From: Klebsiella planticola ATCC 33531
GTDB taxonomy: Bacteria; Pseudomonadota; Gammaproteobacteria; Enterobacterales; Enterobacteriaceae
Length of the DNA: 64,000 nt
Direction of reading: 5' to 3'
Assembly: GCF_000735435.1 (NCBI RefSeq)
Contig: NZ_JMPP01000001.1
Span: forward strand, 1 to 64,000
Below, one piece after another: positions 34,015 to 44,950 of the stretch. The first letter of the stretch is position 1. Every line of letters starts with the position of its first letter. The notes beneath the pieces were generated by a model. The model was given only the letters and a program-made list of their open reading frames with translations, was not told the DNA's origin and did no database searches. The translations under genes and the position numbers were made by a program.

Positions 34015-36678
34015 ATGAGCAACTCTTTACCTGACACTGTCTCCCCTACCCTCTCCGGTCAGCCTGAGAATCCGGGTAGCTGGCCGCAAGGTGATTTGAA
34101 CTGTGCCGCCATCAAGGCACATCTCGATATTTTCCAGCGCTGGCTGGGCGAAGCGTTTGATAGCGGTATCGCCGCCGGGCAGCTAATCGAAGCGCGAACC
34201 GAATTTATCGACCAGCTGCTCCAGCGTCTGTGGATTGATTACGGCTTTGGTCCGGTCAGCGACCTGGCGCTGGTCGCTGTCGGCGGATATGGCCGCGGCG
34301 AGCTGCACCCGCTCTCCGACGTCGACCTGCTGATTCTCAGCCGCAAGAAGCTCTCCGACGAGCAGGCGCAGAAAGTCGGCGAACTGCTGACCCTGCTGTG
34401 GGACATCAAGCTCGAGGTTGGCCACAGCGTGCGCACGCTGGAAGAGTGCCTGCTGGAAGGACTGTCCGATCTTAGCGTCGCGACCAACCTGATTGAATCT
34501 CGCCTGCTGATTGGCGATGTGGCCCTGTTTCTTGAACTGCAGAAACATATCTTCAGCGATGGTTTCTGGCCCTCAGAGAAGTTTTTTGCCGCCAAGGTCG
34601 AAGAGCAGAACATCCGCCACCAGCGCTACCACGGCACCAGCTATAACCTCGAGCCGGACGTGAAAAGCAGCCCCGGCGGCCTGCGCGATATCCACACCCT
34701 GCAGTGGGTCGCCCGCCGCCACTTCGGCGCCACCTCGCTGGATGAAATGGTTGGCTTCGGCTTTCTTACCGAAGCCGAACGTAACGAGCTTAACGAATGT
34801 CTGCACCAGCTGTGGCGGATTCGCTTTGCGCTGCACCTCGAGTTAAACCGTTACGACAACCGCCTGTTATTCGACCGCCAGCTCAGCGTCGCCCGCCGGC
34901 TGCGCTACGAAGGCGAAGGTAATCAGCCTATCGAATACATGATGAAGGATTTCTTCCGCGTCACCCGGCGGGTCAGCGAACTGAATCACATGCTGCTCCA
35001 GCTGTTTGATGAAGCAATCCTCGCTCTCACCGAAGATGAAAAGCCGCGGCCCATCGATGATGATTTTCAGCTGCGCGGCACGCTGATTGACCTGCGCGAC
35101 GACACGCTGTTTATCCGCGAACCGCAGGCAATACTACGCATGTTCTATATTATGGTGCGTAACAGCAACATCACCGGCATCTACTCGACGACCCTTCGCC
35201 ACCTGCGCCACGCGCGGCGCCACCTGACGCAGCCGCTGTGCTATATCCCGGAAGCGCGCGCGATTTTCCTCAGCATGTTGCGCCACCAGGGGGCGGTCAG
35301 CCGGGGGCTGTTGCCGATGCACCGTCACAGCGTACTGTGGGCCTATATGCCGCAGTGGTCGCATATTGTGGGCCAGATGCAGTTTGACCTCTTTCATGCC
35401 TATACGGTCGATGAACATACGATCCGCGTGCTGCTGAAGCTGGAAAGCTTCGCCAAAGAAGAGACCCGCAGCCGCCACCCGCTGTGCGTGGAACTGTGGC
35501 CTCGCCTGACCCACCCGGAGCTGATTCTGATTGCCGCCCTGTTCCATGATATTGCCAAAGGTCGCGGCGGCGATCATTCGGTCCTCGGCGCCCAGGATGT
35601 GCTGAAATTCGCCGAGCTGCACGGACTTAACTCACGGGAAACCCAGCTGGTGGCCTGGCTGGTGCGCCATCATCTGTTGATGTCAGTCACCGCTCAGCGC
35701 CGTGATATCCAGGATCCGGAAGTCATCAAGCAGTTTGCCGAAGAGGTGCAGACCGAAAACCGCCTGCGCTACCTGGTGTGCCTGACCGTCGCCGATATCT
35801 GTGCGACCAACGAAACCTTGTGGAACAGCTGGAAGCAGAGCCTGCTGCGCGAGCTCTATTTCGCCACCGAAAAACAGCTGCGTCGCGGGATGCAAAGTAC
35901 GCCGGATATGCGCGAACGAGTACGCCATCATCAGCTGCAGGCGCTGGCGCTGCTGCGGATGGAAAATATTAATGAAGAGGCGCTGCATCAAATCTGGAAC
36001 CGCTGTCGCGCCAACTACTTCGTGCGCCATACGCCTAACCAGCTCGCCTGGCACGCCCGCAATTTGCTCAAACATGACCTGAGCAAACCGATGATCCTGC
36101 TTAGCTCGCAGGCCACGCGCGGTGGGACCGAAATTTTTATCTGGAGCCCGGACCGCCCGTATCTGTTTGCCGCCGTCTGTGGTGAACTGGATCGCCGCAA
36201 CCTCAGCGTCCACGATGCCCAGATTTTTACCACCCGCGACGGCATGGCGATGGACACCTTTATTGTGCTGGAGCCGGACGGCAGTCCGCTTTCCGCCGAT
36301 CGCCATGAAATGATCCGTCACGGTCTGGAACAGACCATCACCCAACGTAGCTGGCAGCCTCCGGCCCCGCGCCGTCAGGCGGCGAAACTTCGCCATTTCT
36401 CCGTCGTTACCGAAGTCAATTTCCTGCCGACGCACACCGACAGAAAATCGTTTCTTGAGCTGATTGCGCTCGATCAGCCGGGTCTGCTGGCTCGCGTGGG
36501 TCAGGTGTTCGCCGACCTCAATATTTCGCTTCACGGGGCGAGAATTACGACAATTGGTGAGCGAGTAGAAGATTTATTTATAATCGCGACGGCGGACCGG
36601 CGTGGGCTTAATAATGCGCTACAACAAGAAGTACAACAACGGTTGACAGAGGCCCTCAATCCAAACGATAAAGGGTGA
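34015..36678 (+). CDS. glnD: PII uridylyltransferase / uridylyl-removing enzyme
   Basis: GlnD senses glutamine and adds or removes UMP on the PII proteins GlnB and GlnK, steering glutamine synthetase and NtrC. The 887-residue protein has a nucleotidyltransferase domain ([17 protein letters not shown], about 90-106). A central HD phosphohydrolase domain ([14 protein letters not shown]) and two C-terminal ACT domains (about 700-780 and 810-885) follow. It is three residues shorter than the E. coli protein as I recall it, all near the variable N-terminus. Confidence 0.97.
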   Translation: MSNSLPDTVSPTLSGQPENPGSWPQGDLNCAAIKAHLDIFQRWLGEAFDSGIAAGQLIEARTEFIDQLLQRLWIDYGFGPVSDLALVAVGGYGRGELHPLSDVDLLILSRKKLSDEQAQKVGELLTLLWDIKLEVGHSVRTLEECLLEGLSDLSVATNLIESRLLIGDVALFLELQKHIFSDGFWPSEKFFAAKVEEQNIRHQRYHGTSYNLEPDVKSSPGGLRDIHTLQWVARRHFGATSLDEMVGFGFLTEAERNELNECLHQLWRIRFALHLELNRYDNRLLFDRQLSVARRLRYEGEGNQPIEYMMKDFFRVTRRVSELNHMLLQLFDEAILALTEDEKPRPIDDDFQLRGTLIDLRDDTLFIREPQAILRMFYIMVRNSNITGIYSTTLRHLRHARRHLTQPLCYIPEARAIFLSMLRHQGAVSRGLLPMHRHSVLWAYMPQWSHIVGQMQFDLFHAYTVDEHTIRVLLKLESFAKEETRSRHPLCVELWPRLTHPELILIAALFHDIAKGRGGDHSVLGAQDVLKFAELHGLNSRETQLVAWLVRHHLLMSVTAQRRDIQDPEVIKQFAEEVQTENRLRYLVCLTVADICATNETLWNSWKQSLLRELYFATEKQLRRGMQSTPDMRERVRHHQLQALALLRMENINEEALHQIWNRCRANYFVRHTPNQLAWHARNLLKHDLSKPMILLSSQATRGGTEIFIWSPDRPYLFAAVCGELDRRNLSVHDAQIFTTRDGMAMDTFIVLEPDGSPLSADRHEMIRHGLEQTITQRSWQPPAPRRQAAKLRHFSVVTEVNFLPTHTDRKSFLELIALDQPGLLARVGQVFADLNISLHGARITTIGERVEDLFIIATADRRGLNNALQQEVQQRLTEALNPNDKG

Positions 36679-36713
36679 CGAACTTTTAATGTGTAAAGAG
36701 AAAGAGTAAAACA

Positions 36714-37538
36714 ATGCAGCAATTACAGAATGTTATTGAGTCCGCTTTTGAGCGTCGCGCCGACATCACGCCGGCAAATGTGGATACCGTAACCCGCGAA
36801 GCGGTTAACCAGGTGATTTCTCTGCTTGATTCCGGCGCGCTGCGTGTCGCTGAAAAGATCGATGGCCAGTGGGTCACCCATCAATGGCTGAAGAAGGCGG
36901 TTCTGCTCTCTTTCCGTATTAACGATAACCAGGTTATCGACGGTGCGGAAAGCCGCTACTTCGATAAAGTGCCGATGAAATTCGCTGACTATGATGAAGC
37001 GCGTTTCCAGAAAGAAGGCTTCCGCGTGGTTCCGCCGGCGGCGGTTCGTCAGGGCGCATTTATTGCCCGCAACACCGTGCTGATGCCGTCCTACGTCAAC
37101 ATTGGCGCCTACGTTGATGAAGGCTCCATGGTAGATACCTGGGCCACCGTGGGTTCCTGCGCGCAGATCGGTAAAAACGTGCACCTGTCCGGCGGCGTCG
37201 GCATCGGTGGCGTCCTGGAGCCGCTGCAGGCTAACCCAACCATTATCGAAGACAACTGCTTCATCGGCGCACGCTCTGAAGTGGTTGAAGGCGTGATCGT
37301 TGAAGAAGGTTCCGTGATCTCCATGGGCGTGTACCTGGGTCAGAGCACCAAAATTTACGATCGCGAAACCGGCGAAGTCCATTACGGCCGCGTTCCGGCG
37401 GGCTCAGTGGTGGTTTCCGGCAACCTGCCGTCAAAAGATGGCAAGTACAGCCTGTACTGCGCCGTTATCGTGAAGAAAGTGGATGCGAAAACTCGCGGCA
37501 AGGTCGGCATTAACGAACTGCTGCGTACCATCGACTAA
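36714..37538 (+). CDS. dapD: Tetrahydrodipicolinate N-succinyltransferase
   Basis: DapD succinylates tetrahydrodipicolinate in the lysine and diaminopimelate pathway needed for peptidoglycan. The 274-residue trimeric enzyme has an N-terminal helical domain and a left-handed beta-helix ([35 protein letters not shown]). It lies 35 bp after glnD and ends at an intrinsic terminator. Confidence 0.97.
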   Translation: MQQLQNVIESAFERRADITPANVDTVTREAVNQVISLLDSGALRVAEKIDGQWVTHQWLKKAVLLSFRINDNQVIDGAESRYFDKVPMKFADYDEARFQKEGFRVVPPAAVRQGAFIARNTVLMPSYVNIGAYVDEGSMVDTWATVGSCAQIGKNVHLSGGVGIGGVLEPLQANPTIIEDNCFIGARSEVVEGVIVEEGSVISMGVYLGQSTKIYDRETGEVHYGRVPAGSVVVSGNLPSKDGKYSLYCAVIVKKVDAKTRGKVGINELLRTID

Positions 37539-37545
37539 GCAGAAT

Positions 37546-37573
37546 AAAAAGCGGGATATCTCCCGCTTTTTTT
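37546..37573 (+). terminator. Terminator after dapD
   Basis: GCGGGA/TCCCGC with a 4-nt loop is flanked by five A and seven T, just after the dapD stop. Confidence 0.9.
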
Positions 37574-37645
37574 ATATTTGAAGCTGGCGGAGATGGATCT
37601 TTTCGTTAATTATTCAAAGGTTATGATGATATCAAAGGTACCGTT

Positions 37646-38035
37646 ATGTACGATAATCTGAAAAGTCTTGGCATTACCAATCCTGATGAGATCGATCGCT
37701 ATAGCCTGCGGCAGGAAGCCAACAACGACATTCTGAAAATCTATTTTCAGAAAGACAAAGGCGAGTTCTTCGCCAAAAGCGTCAAGTTTAAATACCCGCG
37801 TCAGCGTAAGACCGTTGTCGCAGATGGCGTAGGCCAGGGGTATAAAGAGGTTCAGGAAATTAGCCCGAATCTGCGCTACGTTATCGATGAGCTGGATCAG
37901 ATCTGCCAGCGCGATCGTACCGAAGTCGACCTCAAACGTAAGATCCTTGACGATCTGCGTCATCTGGAAAGCGTCGTCACTCATAAGATCAGTGAAATTG
38001 AAGCCGATCTGGAAAAACTGACGCGCAATAAATAA
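37646..38035 (+). CDS. yaeH: UPF0325 family protein YaeH
   Basis: The 129-residue protein ([34 protein letters not shown] at the start) is the conserved enterobacterial YaeH. It is highly charged. The C-terminal half (about 80-127) looks helical and possibly coiled coil ([17 protein letters not shown]). No function is known and the neighbourhood gives none. It has its own short upstream region after the dapD terminator. Confidence 0.88.
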   Translation: MYDNLKSLGITNPDEIDRYSLRQEANNDILKIYFQKDKGEFFAKSVKFKYPRQRKTVVADGVGQGYKEVQEISPNLRYVIDELDQICQRDRTEVDLKRKILDDLRHLESVVTHKISEIEADLEKLTRNK

Positions 38036-38088
38036 GTGGGTTTTCGCTCCCTGGCCGGCGATGCTTTCCGGGGAGAGACCAACAACAA

Positions 38089-38118
38089 CCCGGATAAGGC
38101 ATTGTGTCGCTATCCGGG
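38089..38118. repeat. REP-like palindrome between convergent yaeH and cdaR
   Basis: CCCGGATA/TATCCGGG arms (8 bp) enclose a 14-nt loop beginning AGGC. The sequence resembles enterobacterial REP elements and sits where they usually do, between convergent gene ends. It may also serve as a bidirectional transcript end, since TCTCTTCT follows. Confidence 0.5.
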
Positions 38119-38125
38119 CTCTCTT

Positions 38126-39283
38126 CTAGCGCTGTTCATCCAGCTGCAGCGCAATATAAAGCAGCAGACGATCGTCAAAATTCCCCAGGTCCAGCCCCGT
38201 CAGTTCTGCGATACGATTCAGGCGATACTCCAGCGTATTACGATGAATAAACAGCGCCTTTGACGTCGCCAGCGGCTGCACGTTATGGCGAAACCAGGCT
38301 TGTAGAGTACGTCGCAGCAGACCGTTATTATCCATCGCCTTCAGCCGGACCAGCGGACGGGCTAGCTCATTGGCCTGCCAGCCGCCGCGCAGGCTATCGA
38401 GCAGCACCGGCAGCATCAAATCCTGATAAAAAAAGCTGCGGCTCTCGGGCATCCGCTGCTTGCCAACCATCATCGTGGTGCGCGCGGTGCGGTACGAACG
38501 GGCGATGCTGCCGGGGCCGGTAAAAAAGTTACCCAGCGCCACACGAAAGCGCAGCTGGCCGTTTTCTTTCATTCGGGCGATCAGCTGATCGATTCGTTTG
38601 CAGTGATCCTCCGCGTCCCAGCGGCCAAACGCATTCAGCGCGGGCTTGAGGACCACCATCTCGGTCAGGGAGACAATCGCCACCAGATTATTGCGATCCG
38701 GCGTGGTCAGGGCGGTCTGCAGCTGCTGTAGCTCGGCCATGGCGCTGTCCACGCCAAGCTGGCCGCTATCCACTTCAATCATGGCAACCACGCGGGGCTG
38801 GTTCAGATCGATACCCAGCCGTTGCGCCCATTCGGTTAACGCGGGCGTATTCTCTTCTGCCTGAATCAGGTTCATCACCAGCTCTTCACGCAGGCGGCTA
38901 TCCTGGGCCAGAAGATGCATCAACCGCGACTGCTCCAGCATCATCTCGGCGGTCATGCACACCAGCTCGCCATATTTGCGCAGCGTTTCGGGTTCGCCGG
39001 TGAGGCCAATCACACCGACGATCTCCCCCTCCAGACGCAAAGGCAGGTTAATCCCCTGACGCACGCCGTGTAGATGACGAGCAACCGCATCGTCAATATC
39101 CACGACCCGCCCCTGAGAAAGCACCAGCAGCGCCCCTTCGTGCAATTCCCCAATTCGCTCGCGATCGCCGCTACCGATGATGCGCCCACGGGCGTCCATT
39201 ACATTGATATTGGTATCAATGATGCGCATCGTACGCGCCACGATATCCTGCGCCATGTTGGTATCAAGATGCCAGCCAGCCAT
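38126..39283 (-). CDS. cdaR: Sugar-diacid utilisation regulator
   Basis: CdaR (SdaR) activates genes for D-glucarate, D-galactarate and D-glycerate use. The 385-residue protein has an N-terminal sugar-diacid recognition domain (about 3-135) and a central GGDEF-like region. The C-terminal PucR-type helix-turn-helix contains ALFIHRNTLEYRLNRIAELTG. It is transcribed away from degP. A TGCATATGCA palindrome lies about 60 bp upstream. Confidence 0.94.
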   Translation of the reverse strand: MAGWHLDTNMAQDIVARTMRIIDTNINVMDARGRIIGSGDRERIGELHEGALLVLSQGRVVDIDDAVARHLHGVRQGINLPLRLEGEIVGVIGLTGEPETLRKYGELVCMTAEMMLEQSRLMHLLAQDSRLREELVMNLIQAEENTPALTEWAQRLGIDLNQPRVVAMIEVDSGQLGVDSAMAELQQLQTALTTPDRNNLVAIVSLTEMVVLKPALNAFGRWDAEDHCKRIDQLIARMKENGQLRFRVALGNFFTGPGSIARSYRTARTTMMVGKQRMPESRSFFYQDLMLPVLLDSLRGGWQANELARPLVRLKAMDNNGLLRRTLQAWFRHNVQPLATSKALFIHRNTLEYRLNRIAELTGLDLGNFDDRLLLYIALQLDEQR

Positions 39284-39339
39284 GTAACCCTCCCGTCAAC
39301 AGGGGGTCAGCATAAAAGAGTTAACCGAACGTCGCATTG

Positions 39340-39349
39340 TGCATATGCA
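39340..39349. promoter_or_regulatory. Palindrome upstream of cdaR
   Basis: TGCATATGCA is a perfect 10-bp palindrome about 57-66 bp upstream of the cdaR start in an A/T-rich stretch. It could be an operator, possibly for CdaR itself; this is inference only. Confidence 0.3.
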
Positions 39350-39407
39350 TAAAGCAAAGCACAGAAGTATGGAGTTGCGGGTGGAGTCACAGAAAGGAGA
39401 GCGGGGC

Positions 39408-39444
39408 AAAAAAAAAGCCCCTTCCCTCGGCGAGGAGAAGGGGC
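39408..39444 (-). terminator. Terminator after degP
   Basis: On the minus strand GCCCCTTC/GAAGGGGC plus inner CCTC/GAGG pairs form a long stem followed by nine T. It lies just after the degP stop. Confidence 0.88.
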
Positions 39445-39462
39445 GGGTTTAGCCGTTAGCGA

Positions 39463-40902
39463 TTACTGCATCAGCAGATAGATAGTGCTATCGCCACGCT
39501 GGATATTCAACGCCAGCACCGAAGGTTTGGCATCAAAGATTTTGCGCAGATCGGCGATATTTTTCACCGGCTGCTGGTTAGCGCCGACGATGATGTCGCC
39601 TTTCTTGAGGCCAATTTGTGCCGCCGGAGTCCCCGCTTTCACATTATTGACCACCACACCTTTGTCCTGACCTTTGTTGCTCATTTCCGCACCTTCAATA
39701 CCATTGAAGATGGTGCTGGAGTCAACCTGAGTCTGGTTGCTCTGCTGCAGTTCGACGGTCGCATTGACCGCTTTGCCGTCGCGTACCAGTCCCAGCTGGA
39801 CTTTGCTACCGATAGGCATCGTACCCACCTGCGCACGCAGCGCGGCGAAGCTGCTGATAGGCTTACCGTTCAGCGAGGTAATCACGTCACCGGCTTTGAT
39901 CCCTGCTTTCGCCGCCGCAGAACCCGGCATCACCTGGCTGACGAAGGCACCGCGCTGCGCATCGACCTTCATGGCTTTCGCCAGTTCAGAGTTCAGCTCG
40001 GTCCCCATAATACCCAGCTCGCCGCGTTTCACCTGGCCATACTTGACCATCTGCTCGGTCAGGTTTTTGACCATGTTGCTCGGGATGGCAAAACCGATAC
40101 CGATATTGCCGCCGTCCGGCGCCAGGATCGCGGTATTAATCCCGATCAGTTCGCCGTTCAGGTTAACCAGCGCACCGCCGGAGTTACCGCGGTTGATCGC
40201 CGCATCGGTCTGGATAAAGTTTTCGTAGTTTTCTACGTTCAGGCCGCTACGGCCAAGCGCGGAGACAATACCCGAAGTGACGGTTTCACCCAGACCAAAC
40301 GGGTTACCGATCGCCACGGTATAGTCGCCGACGCGCAGCGCATCGGAATCTGCCAGCTTAATCGCCGTCAGGTTTTTCGGATCCTGAATCTGGATTAGCG
40401 CAATGTCGGAACGCGGATCTTTGCCAACAACTTTGGCATCAAACTTACGTCCGTCGCTCAGCTGTACTTTAATCGTGGTCGCATTATCCACAACGTGGTT
40501 ATTGGTCACGACATAGCCTTTAGCCGCATCGATAATGACCCCGGAGCCCAGCGCCATAAATTTCTGCTGCTGGCCGCCATCACCCGGCGCCCCGCCGCCC
40601 TGTCCACCGCCCTGACAGAACGGAGAACTCTGGAACGGCGAACCATCCTGGCAGAACGGCGAATTATCACCAAAGAACTGCTGGAAGTTACGCGGCATCC
40701 GCGGCGTGTTGACCGTCGTGCTACCCTCAACATTAATGCTGACAACCGACGGCATCACTTTTTCCAGCATTGGAGCCAGGCTTGGCATTTGCTGTGTACT
40801 TGAGGCCGAAGAGGACGTTTCTGCCGCGCTCGCAGAGAGCGGGGATAACGCCAGACCTAAACTCAGAGCCAGTGCACTCATTGCTAACGTGGTTTTTTTC
40901 AT
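39463..40902 (-). CDS. degP: Periplasmic serine protease/chaperone DegP
   Basis: DegP (HtrA) degrades or refolds misfolded envelope proteins, forming large cages at heat. The 479-residue precursor has a signal peptide ending SASA|AETS and a Gln/Gly-rich loop with two Cys (SPFCQDG, SPFCQGG). The triad is H136, D166 and S241 (GNSGGALV), and two PDZ domains follow. The ATG at 40902 (MKKTTLAM) is preferred to an ATG three codons upstream. The LA loop is a few residues longer than in E. coli. Confidence 0.97.
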   Translation of the reverse strand: MKKTTLAMSALALSLGLALSPLSASAAETSSSASSTQQMPSLAPMLEKVMPSVVSINVEGSTTVNTPRMPRNFQQFFGDNSPFCQDGSPFQSSPFCQGGGQGGGAPGDGGQQQKFMALGSGVIIDAAKGYVVTNNHVVDNATTIKVQLSDGRKFDAKVVGKDPRSDIALIQIQDPKNLTAIKLADSDALRVGDYTVAIGNPFGLGETVTSGIVSALGRSGLNVENYENFIQTDAAINRGNSGGALVNLNGELIGINTAILAPDGGNIGIGFAIPSNMVKNLTEQMVKYGQVKRGELGIMGTELNSELAKAMKVDAQRGAFVSQVMPGSAAAKAGIKAGDVITSLNGKPISSFAALRAQVGTMPIGSKVQLGLVRDGKAVNATVELQQSNQTQVDSSTIFNGIEGAEMSNKGQDKGVVVNNVKAGTPAAQIGLKKGDIIVGANQQPVKNIADLRKIFDAKPSVLALNIQRGDSTIYLLMQ

Positions 40903-40952
40903 ATGTCTCATATCTCGATTTTAGATAACGCAAATTGCTATGTATGTGACTA

Positions 40953-40980
40953 TCAGAGTCATTTTATCGCGCTAAGTTCC
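40953..40980 (-). promoter_or_regulatory. Sigma-E promoter of degP
   Basis: GGAACTT (40974-40980) and TCTGA (40953-40957) are separated by 16 bp on the minus strand, a near-ideal sigma-E promoter. It ends about 50 bp before the ATG. E. coli degP is a classic sigma-E target. Confidence 0.92.
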
Positions 40981-41008
40981 GGAATTAAGCATCTGGAAAA
41001 AGTAAAAA

Positions 41009-41026
41009 TTTATTGTCCGTCTTTAC
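41009..41026 (-). promoter_or_regulatory. Possible CpxR box upstream of degP
   Basis: GTAAA-N8-ATAAA on the minus strand, just upstream of the sigma-E promoter, resembles the CpxR tandem repeat. CpxR activates degP in E. coli. The second half and the spacing are imperfect. Confidence 0.45.
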
Positions 41027-41037
41027 AAAACTTGTAC

Positions 41038-42552
41038 TTATTCCACCGCCATCAAGCGCCGATATTCATCCCATGCATACAAATCCGTCATCCCACTGAT
41101 ATAGTCCTGTATCAGACGGCAGCGATAATAATATTCCATCACAGGAAATTCTTCATCATCGCGCGAAATCTTATTTACCGCTTCAACATAGGCCAGCCGA
41201 TGACGCGTCGAAAGTTTCTGGAACAAGCGTGAGGCGATAGGTAAGCTCCTCACCCGCTCTTTCTCCACTAATAAGCTGAACTCCTCCAGCGATAATTTTA
41301 ACAGCGGCTCATAGATATCCAGAAGACCGCTAATCACCCGATAGCCCTGCAATTCCAGCTGTTCCACGTCAGGATGACTAAACACATGTTTTATCGCGAC
41401 ATTTTTATATAGCTCCAGCAGCTGACTGCAGTCGCTATCGTCCTCAAGCAGCGCATGATTAAAATCACCGGCAAAGATCTTCGGCAAATTATCGATAAAC
41501 CGGCGTGCTGCATAGGGCACCAGTTTATTCAGCGTATTGACTCGTAAATACATAAAGAACTGATCTTCCGTACTTCGACTCAGAGAATTCGCGCGCGATT
41601 TGTCCCAGGCATTTTCTACCACCTGCGAAAATAAAGATCCTTTTTCATGCTGCCCCCACGCCTCGTGAAGCAGCTGATAAAGTTGCTCTACGCTGAAAAT
41701 ACGTTTTTCTACCGCATCCTCAAGATCGGCCACACAATATGAGATATCGTCCGCCGCCTCCATAATCCAGGTCAAAGGAAAACGATTGTAAGGAGCCAGA
41801 TCCAGTTCTTTACGCAACCTCGCAATATAGCCCTCTTCGGCTAAATAATAACCAGGCTTCTTCATCAAATAACTGTGGCTGGAGGGAAGTTCTCCCCGCC
41901 ACCACGCCGGGCGCGTATATTTTAGAATGCAGCCAACCTGCGCCCATGTCAGATTCATCCGCATCAGGGTATGCACTAAGCGAATACCCTGCGCGTTGCC
42001 TTCAAACCAGCACAGATCTTGACGAACTTTGCTCCGCAGCCCATTCAGTTCGTCAGCGCCCTCCTGCAAACGGAGCGCCGCCACCGTGCAGCTATCCTGC
42101 GCTAACGGCGCACCGGCCGCATCGTCAGGCGCGAGCCGCTGACGGAACCAGTCATTAATCGCCGCCTCGCCAAAATGGCCGAACGGCGGATTGCCGATGT
42201 CATGCATCAGACAGGCCATCTCCACCACGCTCTCAAACGGCCCGCTGAGCTCATCCAGCCCGTAGGCTTCCAGCAGACGCTGCTCTTTCAGGCGGCTGAG
42301 GATCTCTTTGGCGATATAGCGCCCCACCTGCTGAACTTCAAGGGAGTGGGTTAAACGCGTACGCACCGCGGCATTACGTTCCAGCGGGAAGACCTGGGTT
42401 TTTTGCTGTAAACGGCGGATTGCCGGCGAGTTGATAATTCGCCCGCGGTCGCTTTCAAAAATACGCAGGATCTCACGTTCCGTTTCGACCCCCTGCGGCG
42501 AGCGGTAGCGCCGACGCCAGTTAATCTTGTTGCGAAAATCAATCTTTGCCAT
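41038..42552 (-). CDS. dgt: Deoxyguanosine triphosphate triphosphohydrolase
   Basis: Dgt cleaves dGTP to deoxyguanosine and tripolyphosphate, affecting dNTP balance and phage defence. The 504-residue protein has the HD-domain residues in [10 protein letters not shown] and [19 protein letters not shown] 42552 follows GGGAGAGG and gives [12 protein letters not shown]. An upstream start would add 14 unrelated residues. It is divergent from mtn with an 84-bp spacer. Confidence 0.96.
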   Translation of the reverse strand: MAKIDFRNKINWRRRYRSPQGVETEREILRIFESDRGRIINSPAIRRLQQKTQVFPLERNAAVRTRLTHSLEVQQVGRYIAKEILSRLKEQRLLEAYGLDELSGPFESVVEMACLMHDIGNPPFGHFGEAAINDWFRQRLAPDDAAGAPLAQDSCTVAALRLQEGADELNGLRSKVRQDLCWFEGNAQGIRLVHTLMRMNLTWAQVGCILKYTRPAWWRGELPSSHSYLMKKPGYYLAEEGYIARLRKELDLAPYNRFPLTWIMEAADDISYCVADLEDAVEKRIFSVEQLYQLLHEAWGQHEKGSLFSQVVENAWDKSRANSLSRSTEDQFFMYLRVNTLNKLVPYAARRFIDNLPKIFAGDFNHALLEDDSDCSQLLELYKNVAIKHVFSHPDVEQLELQGYRVISGLLDIYEPLLKLSLEEFSLLVEKERVRSLPIASRLFQKLSTRHRLAYVEAVNKISRDDEEFPVMEYYYRCRLIQDYISGMTDLYAWDEYRRLMAVE

Positions 42553-42636
42553 GGCCTCTCCCGCGCGAGCAATAACGTTTCCCTTTGAGTGCATGATAGA
42601 CTATGCAACTAAACCTGACACATCGCGAGTAAATCT

Positions 42637-43335
42637 ATGAAAATCGGCATTATTGGCGCTATGGAAGAAGAAGTTACCCTTCTGCGCGACAAAATCGAAA
42701 ACCGTAAGACGTTGACCCTTGGCGGAAGCGAAATTTATACCGGCCAGCTGAACGGCACCGAGGTCGTTCTGCTGAAATCGGGTATTGGCAAGGTGGCGGC
42801 CGCGATGGGCGCAACCCTGCTGCTGGAGATTTGCAAGCCGGACGTGATTATCAACACCGGCTCCGCAGGTGGACTGGCGTCGACGCTGAAAGTCGGCGAT
42901 ATCGTCATCTCCGACGAGACACGCTACCACGATGCCGATGTCACCGCCTTTGGTTATGAGTATGGCCAGCTGCCAGGCTGCCCGGCAGGCTTCAAAGCCG
43001 ACGATAAGCTGATTGCCGCTGCGCAAAGCTGTATCGAAGCGCTGAATCTGCACGCGGTGCGCGGCCTGATCGTCAGCGGTGACGCCTTCATCAACGGGTC
43101 GGTCGGGCTGGCGAAAATCCGCCACAACTTCCCGCAGGCCGTAGCGGTTGAAATGGAAGCAACGGCGATTGCCCATGTTTGCCATAACTTCGGCGTGCCG
43201 TTCGTGGTCGTACGCGCGATTTCCGACGTTGCGGATCAGCAGTCTCATCTGAGCTTTGATGAGTTCCTCGCCGTTGCTGCCAAACAGTCCACGCTGATGG
43301 TGGAAAAGCTGGTGCAGACGCTGGCGCGTGGCTAA
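42637..43335 (+). CDS. mtn: 5'-methylthioadenosine/S-adenosylhomocysteine nucleosidase
   Basis: Mtn (Pfs) hydrolyses methylthioadenosine, S-adenosylhomocysteine and 5'-deoxyadenosine, clearing inhibitors and starting the autoinducer-2 route. The 232-residue protein has the active-site Glu in GAMEEEV and the catalytic Asp in [10 protein letters not shown]. The end overlaps btuF by 8 bp. Confidence 0.97.
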   Translation: MKIGIIGAMEEEVTLLRDKIENRKTLTLGGSEIYTGQLNGTEVVLLKSGIGKVAAAMGATLLLEICKPDVIINTGSAGGLASTLKVGDIVISDETRYHDADVTAFGYEYGQLPGCPAGFKADDKLIAAAQSCIEALNLHAVRGLIVSGDAFINGSVGLAKIRHNFPQAVAVEMEATAIAHVCHNFGVPFVVVRAISDVADQQSHLSFDEFLAVAAKQSTLMVEKLVQTLARG

Positions 43336-44128
43336 GTTGCTAAAACGGGCGCTTGCCGCCCTGCTGCTGCTCACCCCGGCGTGGCTCTTCGCCGCGCCAC
43401 GGGTTATCACGCTGTCACCATCCAATACCGAACTGGCCTTTGCCGCCGGCATTACGCCGGTTGGCGTCAGCAGCCATTCCGATTATCCACCGGAAGCGGC
43501 CGGTATCGAACAGGTCGCCAGCTGGCAAGGGATGAACCTGGAACGCATCGTCGCGCTGAAGCCGGATCTGATTCTGGCATGGCGCGGCGGCAATGCCGAA
43601 CGGCAGGTTAATCAACTGAGCGCGCTGGGGATCAAGGTACTCTGGGTCAATACCGCGACGATTGAAGAGATCATTTCGACGCTGCGACAGCTGGCGCAGT
43701 GGAGTCCGCAGCCGGAAAAGGCTCGCGCATCCGCGCAGCGAATGCAGGACGACTATGATGCCCTCAAAGCCCGCTACGCACATACGCCGAAAAAACGCGT
43801 CTTTCTGCAGTTTGGCGCCAATCCTCTTTTTACCAGCAGTCGGGGATCGATTCAGGACCAGGTACTGACGTTGTGCGGCGGCGACAACATTTTTGCCTCC
43901 AGCCCGGTTCCCTGGCCCCAGGTGAGTCGTGAACAGGTCCTGGCGAGGCAGCCTCAGGCGATTGTTATCCCTGGCGATGTCAGCAGACTCCCTGCAGTTG
44001 AACGCTACTGGCATCAGCAGTTAAAAATTTCCCTGATTGCAGTAGATGGCGACTGGTTTGAACGCGCAAGCCCGCGTATTATCCTCGCCGCAAAACAGCT
44101 CTGCGAGGCGCTCGGGCAGGTCAAATAG
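43328..44128 (+). CDS. btuF: Vitamin B12-binding periplasmic protein
   Basis: BtuF delivers cobalamin from the outer-membrane receptor BtuB to the BtuCD importer. The 266-residue precursor has a signal peptide ending LFA|APRV. Two lobes of the helical-backbone binding fold follow ([39 protein letters not shown]). It starts with GTG inside the mtn end. btuCD are not in the window. Confidence 0.95.
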   Translation: MAKLLKRALAALLLLTPAWLFAAPRVITLSPSNTELAFAAGITPVGVSSHSDYPPEAAGIEQVASWQGMNLERIVALKPDLILAWRGGNAERQVNQLSALGIKVLWVNTATIEEIISTLRQLAQWSPQPEKARASAQRMQDDYDALKARYAHTPKKRVFLQFGANPLFTSSRGSIQDQVLTLCGGDNIFASSPVPWPQVSREQVLARQPQAIVIPGDVSRLPAVERYWHQQLKISLIAVDGDWFERASPRIILAAKQLCEALGQVK

Positions 44129-44270
44129 CACCGCTTGCGCAGGGCAATAACGACATCCGCTACAGAGAACGCCAGTGTAACCGATATACGTCCGGTTGGC
44201 GGAGGCTGTGCGGATGCAATTTGGTGAGTAAAAATAGCCTGAGGAACCGGGCGCTTAACGAGAACTGACG

Positions 44271-44894
44271 ATGCTTGTCTATTGGCTGGATATTATTGGC
44301 ACCGCCGTATTTGCTATCTCGGGCGTATTGCTGGCCGGTAAACTCCGGATGGACCCCTTTGGCGTGCTGGTGCTCGGCGTTGTCACCGCCGTGGGCGGTG
44401 GGACCATTCGCGATATGGCGCTCGCCAACGGCCCGGTGTTCTGGGTAAAAGACCCCACCGACCTGGTGGTGGCGATGGTCACCAGCATGATGACCATTCT
44501 GCTGGTGCGCCAGCCACGCCGGCTGCCGAAATGGATATTGCCGGTGCTTGATGCCGTTGGTCTGGCGGTATTTGTCGGCATCGGGGTGAATAAAGCGTTT
44601 CTGGCCCACAGCGGCCCGCTGGTCGCTATCTGTATGGGTGTCGTCACCGGCGTCGGCGGCGGGATCATTCGCGACGTACTGGCGCGCGAAATTCCGATGA
44701 TTTTGCGCACGGAAATCTATGCCACGGCCTGTATTGTCGGCGGTATCGTGCACGCCACGGCCTATGACACTTTTCATGTTTCGCTGCAAAATTCGGCGAT
44801 GATGGGGATGGTCGTCACGCTGATGATTCGCCTTGCGGCTATCCGTTGGCATCTGAAGCTGCCGACTTTTGCTCTCGACGATAACGGGCGCTAA
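44271..44894 (+). CDS. yadS: TRIC/UPF0126 family membrane protein YadS
   Basis: The 207-residue protein has about seven membrane segments in two related halves. Each half carries a glycine-rich repeat (VVTAVGGGTIRDMAL and VVTGVGGGIIRDVLA). This is the pattern of the prokaryotic TRIC-type cation-channel family. The ion and role here are not known. It starts at ATG 44271, 142 bp after btuF. Confidence 0.9.
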   Translation: MLVYWLDIIGTAVFAISGVLLAGKLRMDPFGVLVLGVVTAVGGGTIRDMALANGPVFWVKDPTDLVVAMVTSMMTILLVRQPRRLPKWILPVLDAVGLAVFVGIGVNKAFLAHSGPLVAICMGVVTGVGGGIIRDVLAREIPMILRTEIYATACIVGGIVHATAYDTFHVSLQNSAMMGMVVTLMIRLAAIRWHLKLPTFALDDNGR

Positions 44895-44950
44895 ACGGGG
44901 AAATTGCCCCGGCGGAGAAGAGCTACCGGGGCGAGAATCCAGTGCGGGAA

